Shown: positions 26,356 through 35,649, counted from the stretch's first letter. The stretch: DNA of 64,000 nucleotides from Methylococcales bacterium (GCA_026399075.1 JAPLRR010000090.1:1-64000); one strand, 5' to 3'. Program-made: numbers and translations. The notes: a model not told the origin generated them from the sequence alone.

Positions 26356-28626
26356 TTAAACCCTATCCGCAAAACGTTGCAACCACATCTCAAATAAGGG
26401 CACGCGCAATTGCCAGCGGCCCTCTTTTTCGACAATAAAACCATGTTCTTCCAAACGGTATAAATGGGGGTTAGGCGCAACGCGTTCGCCGTTTAGCAGC
26501 TGTTTAACAGTTTGCTTACAAGCCGGGTCGGCACAAAAATCCCGCCAAAAAATTAAGATGGCTAGGGTTTCGCGTTCGGTGCTGACGGCTCGCACCACGG
26601 CATCCAAATCGGCGGCTTGCATGGCTTTGCGGTTTTCGCTATTGGCGATGTCCACCATTTTTGAACACAGCAATTGCAATAAGGCCGGATGGCCTTGGGT
26701 CAGGTCAAACATCCGCTCACACACAGCGGGCGGATAGCTTAAATTAACCGGTTCGGTGATCAGGCGGATGGCATCGTCATGGTGTAAATAATCCACCCGA
26801 AAGCGTTGTACTTGCACAAAATAACGGCTCCAATTGGGCTGTTCCAATTCGGAAAACAAGGCCGCGCCCACAAATAAAAACACCACTTTGTTTTGTTGTT
26901 GCGAATAGCTGCGCATCGCGGCTAACAAGCGTTCGCCTTGGATGGGGTCTTGTTGTAACAGGCTGTGGATGGCTTCGTATTCATCAAAAGCCAGTATCAG
27001 GCGGTATTGACCGCCGACAAATTGACTCAAGCAAGCTTGCACAGCTTGCCAGCAGTGCAGCCAATTGTCGCTATGGCTAGGTTCGGGTTGGGGTGTGATT
27101 AAATAGTCGCTAATGCCCCGCTGCAAATCCGCCAGCCAGTGGGGGATGCTGTCAAACTGGGCATCTTGCAAATCTTGTTTAAGCACTTCAAAACCCGCGC
27201 CCAGCAAGGGTTCCAAGAAGTTTAACAAGCTGGTTTTGCCCGTGCGTCGTTGGCCTTGGATTAAAAACATTGGCATTTGCGTCGCCGTTAGCACACTGCG
27301 GGCAAATTGGTCTTTTAAATCGTTGCGGCCAAAAAAAATGGCTTTGTGTTGGGTAGGGTTTAGGGCATCACCCGATAAATACACATTGGCGGTGATCGGT
27401 TCCAAGGTTTTTGCTTGGACTTCTAATTGCCCTAATTCTTCATTAGCGACCCTCAGCCATTTTTCTATGGCTGATAAATAATAGCCGCGCCAACTGGGGT
27501 TTTCGATTGAAGTTTGTTCTTTAAAATCGTTGAGTTCGGTGATGAGTTGCCCGCAGCTTTGTTGTTTTAGGTGGATGTTGTTGTGTTGAATATAATTGCT
27601 AAATTCATTTTTTACCGATTTATATTTGTTGTACCAATCATTTGAGGGTCTTAGACTGGAGTTCTTAATTATGAGTGGTGGTAGTTCGAATGCCTTCATA
27701 TCTACAGGGTTCTTCAACAATGTACCTGCAAATATCGCATGAAAGACAGTATCGGATAGTTTGGTTTGTAAGGGGCGATAAATACGTAAGAACCCGGCAA
27801 ATTTAATAGCGGTTTCGGGGTCGTCTAAGGCTAACGCACATAAGCGCGTTTTAGCCTGCCAAATAGGTAGCCAAATAGCGGCATCGTGGAAGTAGGGGGC
27901 ATGATAAAAATCCATTTTAAAGAAATAGTAAAATGGATAAAACAGTAAGCGAAAATAACCAATGTAAAAACCTAAACCCCAAGCCAAACTACTCGGTAAA
28001 TTCCAAATTAAATCCCAAACCAAGATTCCTGCAAAACCCAAAATTAACACTACTCCAAAGCTCTCAGCCAAGCTAAAAAGCAAGCTACCGGCTAAGCCAA
28101 AAATCAAGCTTCCTACTAAGCCGAAGGCGATGCCAATTACTAAGCCGAAAGTTAAATCACTAGTTACGCCCCCAAGCAGCCCTGAAGCTACCCCACCAGT
28201 CAAGCCAAGTGCAATGCCAAAAAAAAATCCCCTAGTTAATCCTCCTGCAAAACCTAGGATCAAGCAACCAGCAAAGCCAATAATAAAAGCTAACATAGTT
28301 TTTTTGATAAATATTGCATAACCATCAAAAAAACTGGTTCGATCCGAAAGCTGATCTACTAATTCAGTTTTAAATTGTCCAGGAAATAATTGGGGCAGAT
28401 CCAATCCAACCACTACAGCACTGCTTAACAAGTAAAGAAGACAGCTACACGTCACTAATAATGGATAAACCTTTAATAGCACCCATAAGCCTTCTTTACG
28501 GCTTAATGTGTTGCTGTATTGCGTGAGCAATATCGGTTCAAAAATTACCCACGACAGCAATTGCCGACTGTTTTTGGGTATAGTCGGTTTAGTGAAAACA
28601 GCATCAGACATTGGGTTTTTTGGCAT
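26356..28626 (-). CDS. STAND-like AAA ATPase with an N-terminal Gly-rich membrane module
   Basis: Length 756 aa. Residues about 45-75 form a membrane helix. Residues 110-230 are a run of glycine-phased hydrophobic segments (repeats of the type GLxxGLxxG, FGLAGSLLF), probably several membrane hairpins. A helical linker follows. The ATPase core has GR-DL near 433, Walker A GQRRTGKTS at 458-466, Walker B LILAFDEYE at 543-551 and a FLFVGAALFSEL sensor-like strand. The C-terminal 110 residues look like winged helices (HPALLQLLCSKMV; LYRLEEHGFIVEKEGRWQLRVP). The layout is that of signal-transducing ATPases with a membrane effector, as in abortive-infection systems. Its start overlaps the stop of the partner gene (TAATG). 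The effector function is inference. Confidence 0.75.
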   Translation of the reverse strand: MPKNPMSDAVFTKPTIPKNSRQLLSWVIFEPILLTQYSNTLSRKEGLWVLLKVYPLLVTCSCLLYLLSSAVVVGLDLPQLFPGQFKTELVDQLSDRTSFFDGYAIFIKKTMLAFIIGFAGCLILGFAGGLTRGFFFGIALGLTGGVASGLLGGVTSDLTFGLVIGIAFGLVGSLIFGLAGSLLFSLAESFGVVLILGFAGILVWDLIWNLPSSLAWGLGFYIGYFRLLFYPFYYFFKMDFYHAPYFHDAAIWLPIWQAKTRLCALALDDPETAIKFAGFLRIYRPLQTKLSDTVFHAIFAGTLLKNPVDMKAFELPPLIIKNSSLRPSNDWYNKYKSVKNEFSNYIQHNNIHLKQQSCGQLITELNDFKEQTSIENPSWRGYYLSAIEKWLRVANEELGQLEVQAKTLEPITANVYLSGDALNPTQHKAIFFGRNDLKDQFARSVLTATQMPMFLIQGQRRTGKTSLLNFLEPLLGAGFEVLKQDLQDAQFDSIPHWLADLQRGISDYLITPQPEPSHSDNWLHCWQAVQACLSQFVGGQYRLILAFDEYEAIHSLLQQDPIQGERLLAAMRSYSQQQNKVVFLFVGAALFSELEQPNWSRYFVQVQRFRVDYLHHDDAIRLITEPVNLSYPPAVCERMFDLTQGHPALLQLLCSKMVDIANSENRKAMQAADLDAVVRAVSTERETLAILIFWRDFCADPACKQTVKQLLNGERVAPNPHLYRLEEHGFIVEKEGRWQLRVPLFEMWLQRFADRV

Positions 28627-29519
28627 TAGGGTTTACCCCGCAATTTCATAAGAAAATCTAGTAAGAGCTGGGCTTTCCCAGACACGGCGGTAAACACGGC
28701 AGCCAGTCCGGTTAAGGTGAGCAGCAAGGGCTTGCAATGGCGGATGATTATTTTGAGGTGGTTAGTGCATTTGTCCACACCCGAAAAAAGACTGCGTTTA
28801 TTTTGCAGGGTAAACTGTTTTTGCCAACGCGTTAAGCGATCCTTAAATAATTTGCCCTGGTCGGCTTGTACCTTGATTTGGTCGCAGGCAAAGCCTAAAA
28901 AGAGATAAGGTGTTGGATGGTTATGGATGCAATCGAGCAAGGCATTGAAATGTTTGTCTTGCAATCTTAAATCCTGCCGCTGTAACTCGTGTTTGCATTC
29001 CTCAAGCGTTAAAGGCTTAAGCTGAAACGGCTTTAAATCCAATGGTGACAAGCTGTGGATTTGTTCGGCATAAAGCTGGTATTGCTGGAACGGACGTTCG
29101 GTCATACATAACAAATAACAGTGGGGGCGGTTTTTTAGCGCATTGAGTTGGTTAAAAAAGCCTATGCCAAATTGTTTATCCAACTGGGTGGCGTTTAATA
29201 TCGCATCAAAATTAGGCAATAAAATCCACACGGTTTGGGAAGGGTGTTGGTCTAGCTGTTGTTCTAGGCTTAAGCTGGTATCGGTGCTGGCCAATTGCTG
29301 GCTAAGCTGGTGGTTTAAGTCGTTAATCAAGCCGGTGTAGTTGTGGCGATAGGCTTTCATATCGGCGCTTAAGACCCATATCCCTGCCGGTGTTGCCAGC
29401 GTTTTTAAATCGTCTAATAAACGTTCGCGCCCTTGCCCCGCTGCGCCATAAACATTGATCGACTGCTTTTGTAATTGTTTAAATAGATATTCGGTATAAA
29501 CAGGGCGTAATAAACTCAT
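28626..29519 (-). CDS. Degenerate P-loop ATPase partner with a C-terminal membrane helix
   Basis: Length 297 aa. The N-terminus (LLRPVYTEYLFKQL, then INVYGAAGQGRERLLDDL) occupies the place of a Walker A loop but lacks the GK[ST] lysine, so nucleotide binding is probably lost. VWILLPNFDAIL fits a Walker B strand and YLLCMTERPF a sensor strand. A helical lid domain follows, and residues about 262-290 form one or two membrane helices. The gene is joined by a one-base stop/start overlap to the large ATPase downstream and by ATGA to a small upstream frame. An intact ATPase beside a degenerate one suggests a heteromeric complex. The ATG at 29519 is used; a TTG 6 bases earlier also fits. Confidence 0.65.
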   Translation of the reverse strand: MSLLRPVYTEYLFKQLQKQSINVYGAAGQGRERLLDDLKTLATPAGIWVLSADMKAYRHNYTGLINDLNHQLSQQLASTDTSLSLEQQLDQHPSQTVWILLPNFDAILNATQLDKQFGIGFFNQLNALKNRPHCYLLCMTERPFQQYQLYAEQIHSLSPLDLKPFQLKPLTLEECKHELQRQDLRLQDKHFNALLDCIHNHPTPYLFLGFACDQIKVQADQGKLFKDRLTRWQKQFTLQNKRSLFSGVDKCTNHLKIIIRHCKPLLLTLTGLAAVFTAVSGKAQLLLDFLMKLRGKP

Positions 29520-29782
29520 GACCAAACCAGTTTTAAAATTTGTGGCGGATGGGCCAGGCTTAGGCCGTACCCCAGTTTTTGCCTATGTGGCAAAAGCGGT
29601 TCCCACGATGCGAATAGGAAACTTACGGGCACCAGCTTGGTTGCCCGGTGTGACAATACCTCCATGGCTAGTTTGAAGTATAGCTTAGGAGCGGGCATAA
29701 AATAAGCTTGCCACGGAAATAAACGTAAGGTAGCCCTCAGGGGATTATATCGGCCAGAGACTGTGATTCGCCGCCCTATCAA
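29516..29782 (-). CDS. Possible small first gene of the ATPase operon
   Basis: An 88-codon frame whose TGA overlaps the ATG of the next gene (ATGA). The translation has a plausible protein-like pattern (RLFPWQAYFMPAPKLYFKLAMEVLSH, then SHRATKLVPVSFLFASWEPLLPHRQK). It begins at a TTG without a good ribosome site; an internal ATG at 29698 would give about 60 aa. No family is recognised. The overlap is the main argument for it. Confidence 0.4.
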   Translation of the reverse strand: MIGRRITVSGRYNPLRATLRLFPWQAYFMPAPKLYFKLAMEVLSHRATKLVPVSFLFASWEPLLPHRQKLGYGLSLAHPPQILKLVWS

Positions 29783-29940
29783 CTATCAGCAATCACGAAG
29801 CCATACTCATCGGATACACCGCACGCTTCATCAAGATCAAAACACAATTTATTACAATCCCACCAAAAATTTCACTACGTAACATGGTCGTAACAATCGC
29901 TAGCCATAATAAAGCTATCTATTGATCATTGAGAGTAACA

Positions 29941-31758
29941 ATGAAACGGCTTGTAATTTTATTGATGTTATTGCTGGTGTTGCCGTCGAGCGCCTCGGCC
30001 TGGTGGAATAAAGACTGGGCTTATAAGAAAAAAATTAGCTTGGACACGAAAACTTTGACGCAAGGCGGGACAACAATCCCTGACGATGCGTTTGCTTTGG
30101 TGCGCTTAAGTACCGGCAATTTCACTGGCTTTTTGGAGTTGGCTGAAAACGGCAAAGACTTTCGGCTTTTAAGTGGCGACGAACAAACGCCGTTAGCGTT
30201 TTTTATCGAAAAAATCGACCCCATTAATGAAATGGCGCTGATTTGGGTCAAGCTGCCCAAAGGGTTGGCTGCCGAACCGGAGCCTGCCATCTGGCTGTAT
30301 TATGGCAACCCGACTGCGGTGGATGCACAAGATGCGGCAGGTTCGTTTGATGTCACCCAAATGTTGACTTATCCGTTTTTGAAAGAGGGGGTAAAAGACC
30401 TGTCCGCCAATGCCTTAAATCCAATCTCAGCCACATCTACCCAATCCGAAGGCGGCATGATTGCCGAAGCGGCGGTATTTAATGGCAGCCAATTTATCAG
30501 CATTGCTGCTGCCCCTGCCCTGCAATTAAAACCTGAACAAGGTTGGACTGCCTCCACTTGGTTAAAAATTGACCAAGCCCAAGCGGGCGGCAAAGTCGTT
30601 TTGCAACTGACGGGTAAAAAACAAAAATTGGCTTTGTCGATTAAGGACAAAAGCCCAGTTATTGAGCTTGAAGGCAGCAACGGCGCGGTCAATGAGTTTG
30701 TCGGCTTGTTGCCTATCGAGTTGGCGGCTTGGCATCATGTGTCTTTAGTGGCAACTGCATCCAACCTTGCCCTCTTTATAGATGGAAAACCCGCTGGCAG
30801 TTTCCCCACGTCTGTATCCGATTTTGACCAAGAATTGACCGTGGGCGCCGATGCCAAACACGGTCGTGGTTTGGTTGGTATGCTTGACCATTTCGTGTTG
30901 TATAAAACTGCCCGCGATGCTAATGCCATCAGTTTTGACGTGTTGATGCAAGGCCTAAACAGCCAGTTGCTCACGTATGCTGAAGATGCCACACCGGATG
31001 CGGAAGGCGGCGAATCGTCAACAATCGTTGCCACTTTGAACGATGTCACCTTAGACGGCTGGATTATTATCGGCATGTTATGCGTAATGTTTGTCATCAG
31101 CTGGATCATCATGGTGGTAAAAGTCATCGTATTGGCCAGAAACCATAAAGAAAACCGCCGCTTTGAACATGAGTTTAACAAACTCAAAGCAGATGACCTC
31201 AGCCAACTTAACCGCGAATCAACAGAAGATGATGACGAGGTTAACGAGTCGCCGATTTTGTTATCGCTAACGGGCGGCCACGCCAAATTCGCAGGCTCTT
31301 CCATTTACAATTTGTACCACGTCGGGGTTGAGGAAATGAACCGCCGTATGGTCAGGGCGGTGGGTGCGGATGTTGCCGGGCCTGCAATTAGCGATAAGGG
31401 TATCAACTCAGTCCGTGCGTCTATGGAATCGGTGTTGGTTAGGGAAATCCAAAAGCTTAATGACCAAATGGTGTTGCTGACTATTGCGATTAGTGGTGGG
31501 CCATTTTTGGGCTTGTTGGGTACGGTTTTGGGGGTAATGATTACCTTTGGCGAAATTGCCGCCAGTGGCGAAATCAATGTCAACGCGATTGCCCCCGGTA
31601 TTGCGGCAGCTTTGGCGGCCACGGTTGCGGGTCTGTTGGTGGCGATTCCTGCCTTGTTCGGTTATAGCTATATTTCTAGCCGGATTAAAGTGATTTCAGC
31701 GGATATGTATATCTTTGTTGATGAATTCACCACCAAATTATCGGAACGCTACAGCTAA
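29941..31758 (+). CDS. ExbB/TolQ-type proton channel fused to periplasmic DUF2341 and LamG domains
   Basis: Length 605 aa from the ATG at 29941 (GAGAG 8 bases upstream). Residues 1-20 are a signal peptide. A DUF2341 domain begins at AWWNKDWAYKKKISLD. A LamG/concanavalin-like region spans about 160-340 (WTASTWLKIDQAQ, WHHVSLVATASNLALFIDGKPAG). Membrane helix 1 is at about 377-400. A cytoplasmic loop follows, and the MotA/TolQ/ExbB domain has GGPFLGLLGTVLGVMITFG and AIAPGIAAALAATVAGLLVAIPALFGY. Normal ExbB has about 240 aa and no large periplasmic domain. The protein probably uses the proton motive force through ExbD to energise the downstream TonB. What the LamG part binds is unknown. First gene of a five-gene operon. 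Confidence 0.85.
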   Translation: MKRLVILLMLLLVLPSSASAWWNKDWAYKKKISLDTKTLTQGGTTIPDDAFALVRLSTGNFTGFLELAENGKDFRLLSGDEQTPLAFFIEKIDPINEMALIWVKLPKGLAAEPEPAIWLYYGNPTAVDAQDAAGSFDVTQMLTYPFLKEGVKDLSANALNPISATSTQSEGGMIAEAAVFNGSQFISIAAAPALQLKPEQGWTASTWLKIDQAQAGGKVVLQLTGKKQKLALSIKDKSPVIELEGSNGAVNEFVGLLPIELAAWHHVSLVATASNLALFIDGKPAGSFPTSVSDFDQELTVGADAKHGRGLVGMLDHFVLYKTARDANAISFDVLMQGLNSQLLTYAEDATPDAEGGESSTIVATLNDVTLDGWIIIGMLCVMFVISWIIMVVKVIVLARNHKENRRFEHEFNKLKADDLSQLNRESTEDDDEVNESPILLSLTGGHAKFAGSSIYNLYHVGVEEMNRRMVRAVGADVAGPAISDKGINSVRASMESVLVREIQKLNDQMVLLTIAISGGPFLGLLGTVLGVMITFGEIAASGEINVNAIAPGIAAALAATVAGLLVAIPALFGYSYISSRIKVISADMYIFVDEFTTKLSERYS

Positions 31759-31790
31759 GGCTGGGCTACAGACCTACGGGCAGGACATAA

Positions 31791-32195
31791 ATGCGTTATC
31801 ACGAAGAATTGGAAGAATACAACGAAATCAACGTCACCTCTATGCTGGATTTGGCGTATGTGTTGTTGATCGTTTTCATCATCATGACCACAGCGGCGGT
31901 GCAAGGCGTTGCGGTCAACTTGCCCAAGGCCAGCGATGCACCCAGTTTGGCCAAACCGAAAACCAAAGCAATTACTATCACCGCTGATGGCACCTTGTTT
32001 TTGGATACCTTTCCGGTATCCATGGAACAACTGGAATCGACATTACAGCAATATCGTGCCGCTGACCCGAATTTGCCGATAGTGATCAAGGGCGATGCCT
32101 CGGTGCAGTATCAGAAAGTGGTGGATGTGTTGGCCTTGTTAGGGCGTATTGATATTACCCAAATCGGCTTGGTTACGCAAAACCTCGTCAAATAA
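31791..32195 (+). CDS. exbD: ExbD/TolR-family biopolymer transport protein
   Basis: Length 134 aa. A short cytoplasmic N-terminus (EINVTSMLDLAYVLLIVFII) leads into a single membrane helix. It carries the essential membrane Asp (MLD) and the typical INVTSMLDL motif. The periplasmic part ends with the KVVDVLALLGRIDI motif of ExbD. It supplies the proton pathway with the fused ExbB upstream (32 bp gap). AGGA lies 9 bases before the ATG. Confidence 0.92.
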   Translation: MRYHEELEEYNEINVTSMLDLAYVLLIVFIIMTTAAVQGVAVNLPKASDAPSLAKPKTKAITITADGTLFLDTFPVSMEQLESTLQQYRAADPNLPIVIKGDASVQYQKVVDVLALLGRIDITQIGLVTQNLVK

Positions 32196-32211
32196 CCCCA
32201 AACTACACCCC

Positions 32212-32886
32212 ATGACGCAGAAAAAACATTGGCGGGTTTATGTCCCGAAGCTAGCGGCTGGCCTGTTGGTTGCCCTTTTGATCGGGATTATTGTCTATTT
32301 TATTGGCCAAATGGACTTTAAAAAGGCGGGCAAAAAAGAGAAAAAAGTCCAAACCATCTCCTTGGTTAAACCGCCTCCCCCACCGCCACCGCCACCGCCA
32401 AAAGAGAAAATACCGCCGCCACCGGAGGTTAAGGAAAAAATTGATCAACCCCTACCCAAGGACGAACCGGAGCCTGAACCCGAACCGGTGGAAGAAGCGG
32501 CTGAAGAACCTGCGGGCGATACCGGCTTGGATGCCGAGGGCACAGCAGGTTCTGACGGTTTCGGTTTAGTCGGGCGCAAAGGTGGCCGTGGCTTATTGGG
32601 TAGCGGCGGCGGCAGCCCCACCGCTTGGTATGCGGGCGTTGTTAAAAATCAATTGGTCGGGCTGTTGTCCGGCAAGGATGAACTGCGGCGCAGCAAGTTT
32701 GTGGTGACCGTCAGCGTCTGGTTTGACTTGGAAGGCAATGTGCAGCGTTTCGAGCTGGTGAAACCCAGCAATGACGCAAAAATTGATGAATTATTGGCAA
32801 CGCAATTGGCCAAGTTGAAAAAGATCAACAAAGTGCCGCCAGCTGGCATTAAATCCCCCGTTAAATTACGCATCACATCACGTTAG
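32212..32886 (+). CDS. TonB-like energy transducer
   Basis: Length 224 aa. Residues 13-33 form the membrane anchor. A Pro-rich segment follows (a run of ten prolines, then PPPPEVKEK), then a Glu/Pro-rich acidic stretch, a Gly-rich hinge (GFGLVGRKGGRGLLGSGGG), and a C-terminal TonB-type domain (TVSVWFDLEGNVQRFELVKPSNDA, ending KIKSPVKLRITSR-like). It spans the periplasm and delivers energy to an outer-membrane partner. In this operon that partner may be the next gene. The ATG at 32212 is preferred over an upstream in-frame ATG that overlaps exbD. Confidence 0.85.
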   Translation: MTQKKHWRVYVPKLAAGLLVALLIGIIVYFIGQMDFKKAGKKEKKVQTISLVKPPPPPPPPPPKEKIPPPPEVKEKIDQPLPKDEPEPEPEPVEEAAEEPAGDTGLDAEGTAGSDGFGLVGRKGGRGLLGSGGGSPTAWYAGVVKNQLVGLLSGKDELRRSKFVVTVSVWFDLEGNVQRFELVKPSNDAKIDELLATQLAKLKKINKVPPAGIKSPVKLRITSR

Positions 32887-32892
32887 AGAGTT

Positions 32893-34653
32893 ATGGACAC
32901 CTTGAATACATTAAAATTGGCTGTTTCGGCCCTCGTTTTGACGACTGCCTCGGGAATCACCGTGGCAGGTGAAAAAGAAGAACTGCTTAAGCTGAAAAGC
33001 ACCACCGAAAGCCTGATCAAACAATTGGTCAAGCAAGGCGTGTTGACAGAGCAGACGGCCAAGCAAATGTTCAAACAAGCTGATGCAGATGCCAGCAAAT
33101 TGGCCGAACAAACTGAAACCAAAGCCGCCATCAGCAATGCGGCGGCCATAGGCCCGGTAGTCCAAGATGAAATACGCGTGCCTTATGTGCCGGACTTTGT
33201 GAAAGACGAAATCCGCGAACAAGTGCGAACGGAATTGCGCCAAGATGTGACTAACGATGTGATTACCCACGCCAAAAAAGAAGGCTGGGGGCTGGCTGAT
33301 GCCCTGCCCGATTGGACCAGAAAATTTAAGTTGTCTGGGGATATTCGCCTGCGTTATGAGTCCGTGTTTATGGCTGATAATAATGATGGCTCCTTAAGCA
33401 TTTTCCCTTATTATCCGAATGGTCAGGCCATCAACACCCTAGGTGGATCCCAAAACGCCGGCTTGGATATCGTGCGTAACACCACCGAAGACAACCAGCG
33501 TTTTCGTGAACGGGTGCGCTTAGGTATTGATGTCGATATTGCCCAGGGCCTTAAAGCCGGAGTGCGCTTGGCATCGGGCAACATGCGGGATCCGGTTTCG
33601 ACCAACCAAACCATGGGGCAAACGGGTGACAAATACCAGTTCACCCTCGACCGCGCGTATTTACAATACGATGACCTGACCAGCAAAGGCTTTAATTGGC
33701 TGACCGTAACGGGTGGGCGTATGAAAAACCCGTTCTTTGTTGCTGGTGGCGAGTTTAGCGGTGGTTCGGAACTGGTTTGGGACACCGATTTATCGTTTGA
33801 AGGATTTTCGAGCACCTTCCGTTACAACTTGGGCGACAAGCAAACTATCGGTGACGGTGCACAATTGATATATGCTACGGCAGGTGCTTTCCCCATACAA
33901 GAAGCGCCGTTCAGCAGCAACGACAAATGGCTGTTTGGCGGCCAAATTGGCATGGACTGGGGCTTTAAAAATAACGACAAGCTTAAGTTTGGGATTGCTT
34001 ATTTTGACTATACCGACATCACCGCCAAACCCAACACCTCATTTTCAGGGACTTGTGACTTAAACACGCGGGAAAACAACGCGTCTACCCCTGAATTTTT
34101 ACAAGGTGGCAATACTTTGGCCAGCATTTGCCGTGATGGTTCTTATAATGACCCGATTGTCAGCCAATTTCCTGGCCAAGTGGGCTTGGCATCTGACTTT
34201 AACATCATCGATGTTAATCTCCGCTACGATATGGCCTTATTTGACCCTATCCATGTGACATTTTCTGGCGACTTTGCCAAAAACGTCGGCTTTAACCCCA
34301 ACGACGTAGCGGCCGCCCGAATTTTAGGCGGTGCTTTGGGTAGTGGTGCAGTTGACCGACAAACCAATGCCTGGCAACTGCGGGCTGATGTGGGGTCTGC
34401 AAACTTTTACAAAAAAGGCGGCTGGAATACTTTCTTAGCCTATAAACGGGTGGAGCGTGATGCGGTATTGGATGCGTTCACCGATTCTGACTTCCATGTC
34501 GGTGGCACCAATGCCAAAGGTTGGGTACTGGGCGCTAACTACAGCTTGATTGATAACGTCTGGCTGACCAGCCGCTGGTTGACTGCTGATACGATCTCCG
34601 GCCCGCCATTTGGGGTGGATGTGGTGCAAGTTGATGTCAACACCCGATTCTAA
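32893..34653 (+). CDS. Putative porin (Porin_5-like outer-membrane protein)
   Basis: Length 586 aa. A signal peptide (about 25 residues, cleaved after TVAG) is followed by a coiled-coil helix (EELLKLKSTTESLIKQLVKQ), a linker with VRTELRQDVTNDVI, and a barrel beginning FKLSGDIRLRYES. The pattern RERVRLGIDVDIAQGLKAGVRLASGN, DRAYLQYDDLT, GRMKNPFF and ELVWDTDLSFEG is typical of the family, as is the last strand ending in Phe. Such proteins are usually passive channels. Here the gene sits at the fourth place of a Ton-like operon, which suggests a gated or energised variant. There is no TonB box that I can point to. Confidence 0.88.
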   Translation: MDTLNTLKLAVSALVLTTASGITVAGEKEELLKLKSTTESLIKQLVKQGVLTEQTAKQMFKQADADASKLAEQTETKAAISNAAAIGPVVQDEIRVPYVPDFVKDEIREQVRTELRQDVTNDVITHAKKEGWGLADALPDWTRKFKLSGDIRLRYESVFMADNNDGSLSIFPYYPNGQAINTLGGSQNAGLDIVRNTTEDNQRFRERVRLGIDVDIAQGLKAGVRLASGNMRDPVSTNQTMGQTGDKYQFTLDRAYLQYDDLTSKGFNWLTVTGGRMKNPFFVAGGEFSGGSELVWDTDLSFEGFSSTFRYNLGDKQTIGDGAQLIYATAGAFPIQEAPFSSNDKWLFGGQIGMDWGFKNNDKLKFGIAYFDYTDITAKPNTSFSGTCDLNTRENNASTPEFLQGGNTLASICRDGSYNDPIVSQFPGQVGLASDFNIIDVNLRYDMALFDPIHVTFSGDFAKNVGFNPNDVAAARILGGALGSGAVDRQTNAWQLRADVGSANFYKKGGWNTFLAYKRVERDAVLDAFTDSDFHVGGTNAKGWVLGANYSLIDNVWLTSRWLTADTISGPPFGVDVVQVDVNTRF

Positions 34654-35471
34654 TGGCCATCACCATGCGTAACACAAATAAACTGGGCTTGGCCGTGTTG
34701 CTGGTTCTGGCGGGTGTTCCCCACGCTTATGCGGCAAAAACCGCCGAACATCCTTTGGCGGCGAAGCTACAGGCCATGGTGCGTCAACTGACCACGGAAC
34801 GCGACGCAATGAAAGCCGAGAACGCAAAGATTGCCGCTGAAACTGAACAACTGCGCACTGAATTGGCGACCGTAAAACAAAGCGTGGATGCCGCCAGCGC
34901 CGCCGCTGCAACAAATGCTGCCACTGCCGCCAAATTACAGGCGGAATTGGCGACAGCCCAATCCAGCAACCAAAGGCTGCAAGGGCAATATGAAAGTACC
35001 CGCACAAAACTGCATGAAGTCCATCAGGAAGGCCAGCAGCTAAGCCAAACCAATGGCCAGTTGAACCAGCAATTGATGCAGCTGCAACAAAAGCAAACCT
35101 TTACCGCTACCGAATTGGAAACTTGTGGGCAAAAGAATGTCGCCCTCATAAAAACCACCAAGGAGATGGTCGGTGACTTTAACAACCGGGGATTTTTTAC
35201 CACCCTCATGGGTAAAGAACCCATGATCGGTTTTTCAGAAGTGGATCTTGAAAACCAGTTGCAAGCCTACCAAGACAAGCTAGTGGCGCAACAGTATTTG
35301 AAAAAACCGGATGTGGAAGTGGTATTGGAAAATCCAGAAGCGGCGCCAGCGGAAGAAGCTGCGCCAGCAGAAGCGGAAGCCAATGGCCAACAAACCGAAG
35401 CACCTGCGGCACCTGAAGCTGATAGCCCACCACAAGCTGCCCCCGCCCCAGGGAAAAATAAACCCAAATAA
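34653..35471 (+). CDS. Periplasmic coiled-coil protein of the Ton-like operon
   Basis: Length 272 aa. The start overlaps the porin stop by one base (TAATG). Residues 1-28 are a signal peptide (LAVLLVLAGVPHAYA). Residues 35-175 form an Ala/Gln/Glu-rich coiled coil (LTTERDAMKAENAKI, LQQKQTFTATELETC). A globular patch (GFFTTLMGKEPMIGFSEVDLENQLQAYQDKL) and a Pro/Ala/Glu tail follow. It may scaffold between the inner-membrane complex and the porin. No family with a known role is recognised. The conserved part, as I see it, is the FTTLMGKEPMIGFSEV segment. Confidence 0.8.
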   Translation: MAITMRNTNKLGLAVLLVLAGVPHAYAAKTAEHPLAAKLQAMVRQLTTERDAMKAENAKIAAETEQLRTELATVKQSVDAASAAAATNAATAAKLQAELATAQSSNQRLQGQYESTRTKLHEVHQEGQQLSQTNGQLNQQLMQLQQKQTFTATELETCGQKNVALIKTTKEMVGDFNNRGFFTTLMGKEPMIGFSEVDLENQLQAYQDKLVAQQYLKKPDVEVVLENPEAAPAEEAAPAEAEANGQQTEAPAAPEADSPPQAAPAPGKNKPK

Positions 35472-35532
35472 TGCCATGACTGTTAGGTTCTTGGATGGAT
35501 GTATTCTCCCAAAACGGTAACGGTGAATACCC

Positions 35533-35649
35533 CCGGCCTGAATAAGCCGCTTTGAGCATAAGCAAAAAGCGGCGTTTGAGGTGCATTGGGTATCTAATTA
35601 CGCCGGAAACGTCAATTTTCAGTCACATTCAAACCGCTTTAATCCGGCC
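35533..35649. repeat. Family-A inverted pair that runs into the following gene
   Basis: Left hairpin GCCGCTTT/AAAGCGGC near 35546-35573, right half CCGGAAACGTCAATTTTCAG... ending AAACCGCTTTAATCCGGCC at 35649. The right half overlaps the last 31 bp of the nuclease-like gene (stop 35619). Confidence 0.75.
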
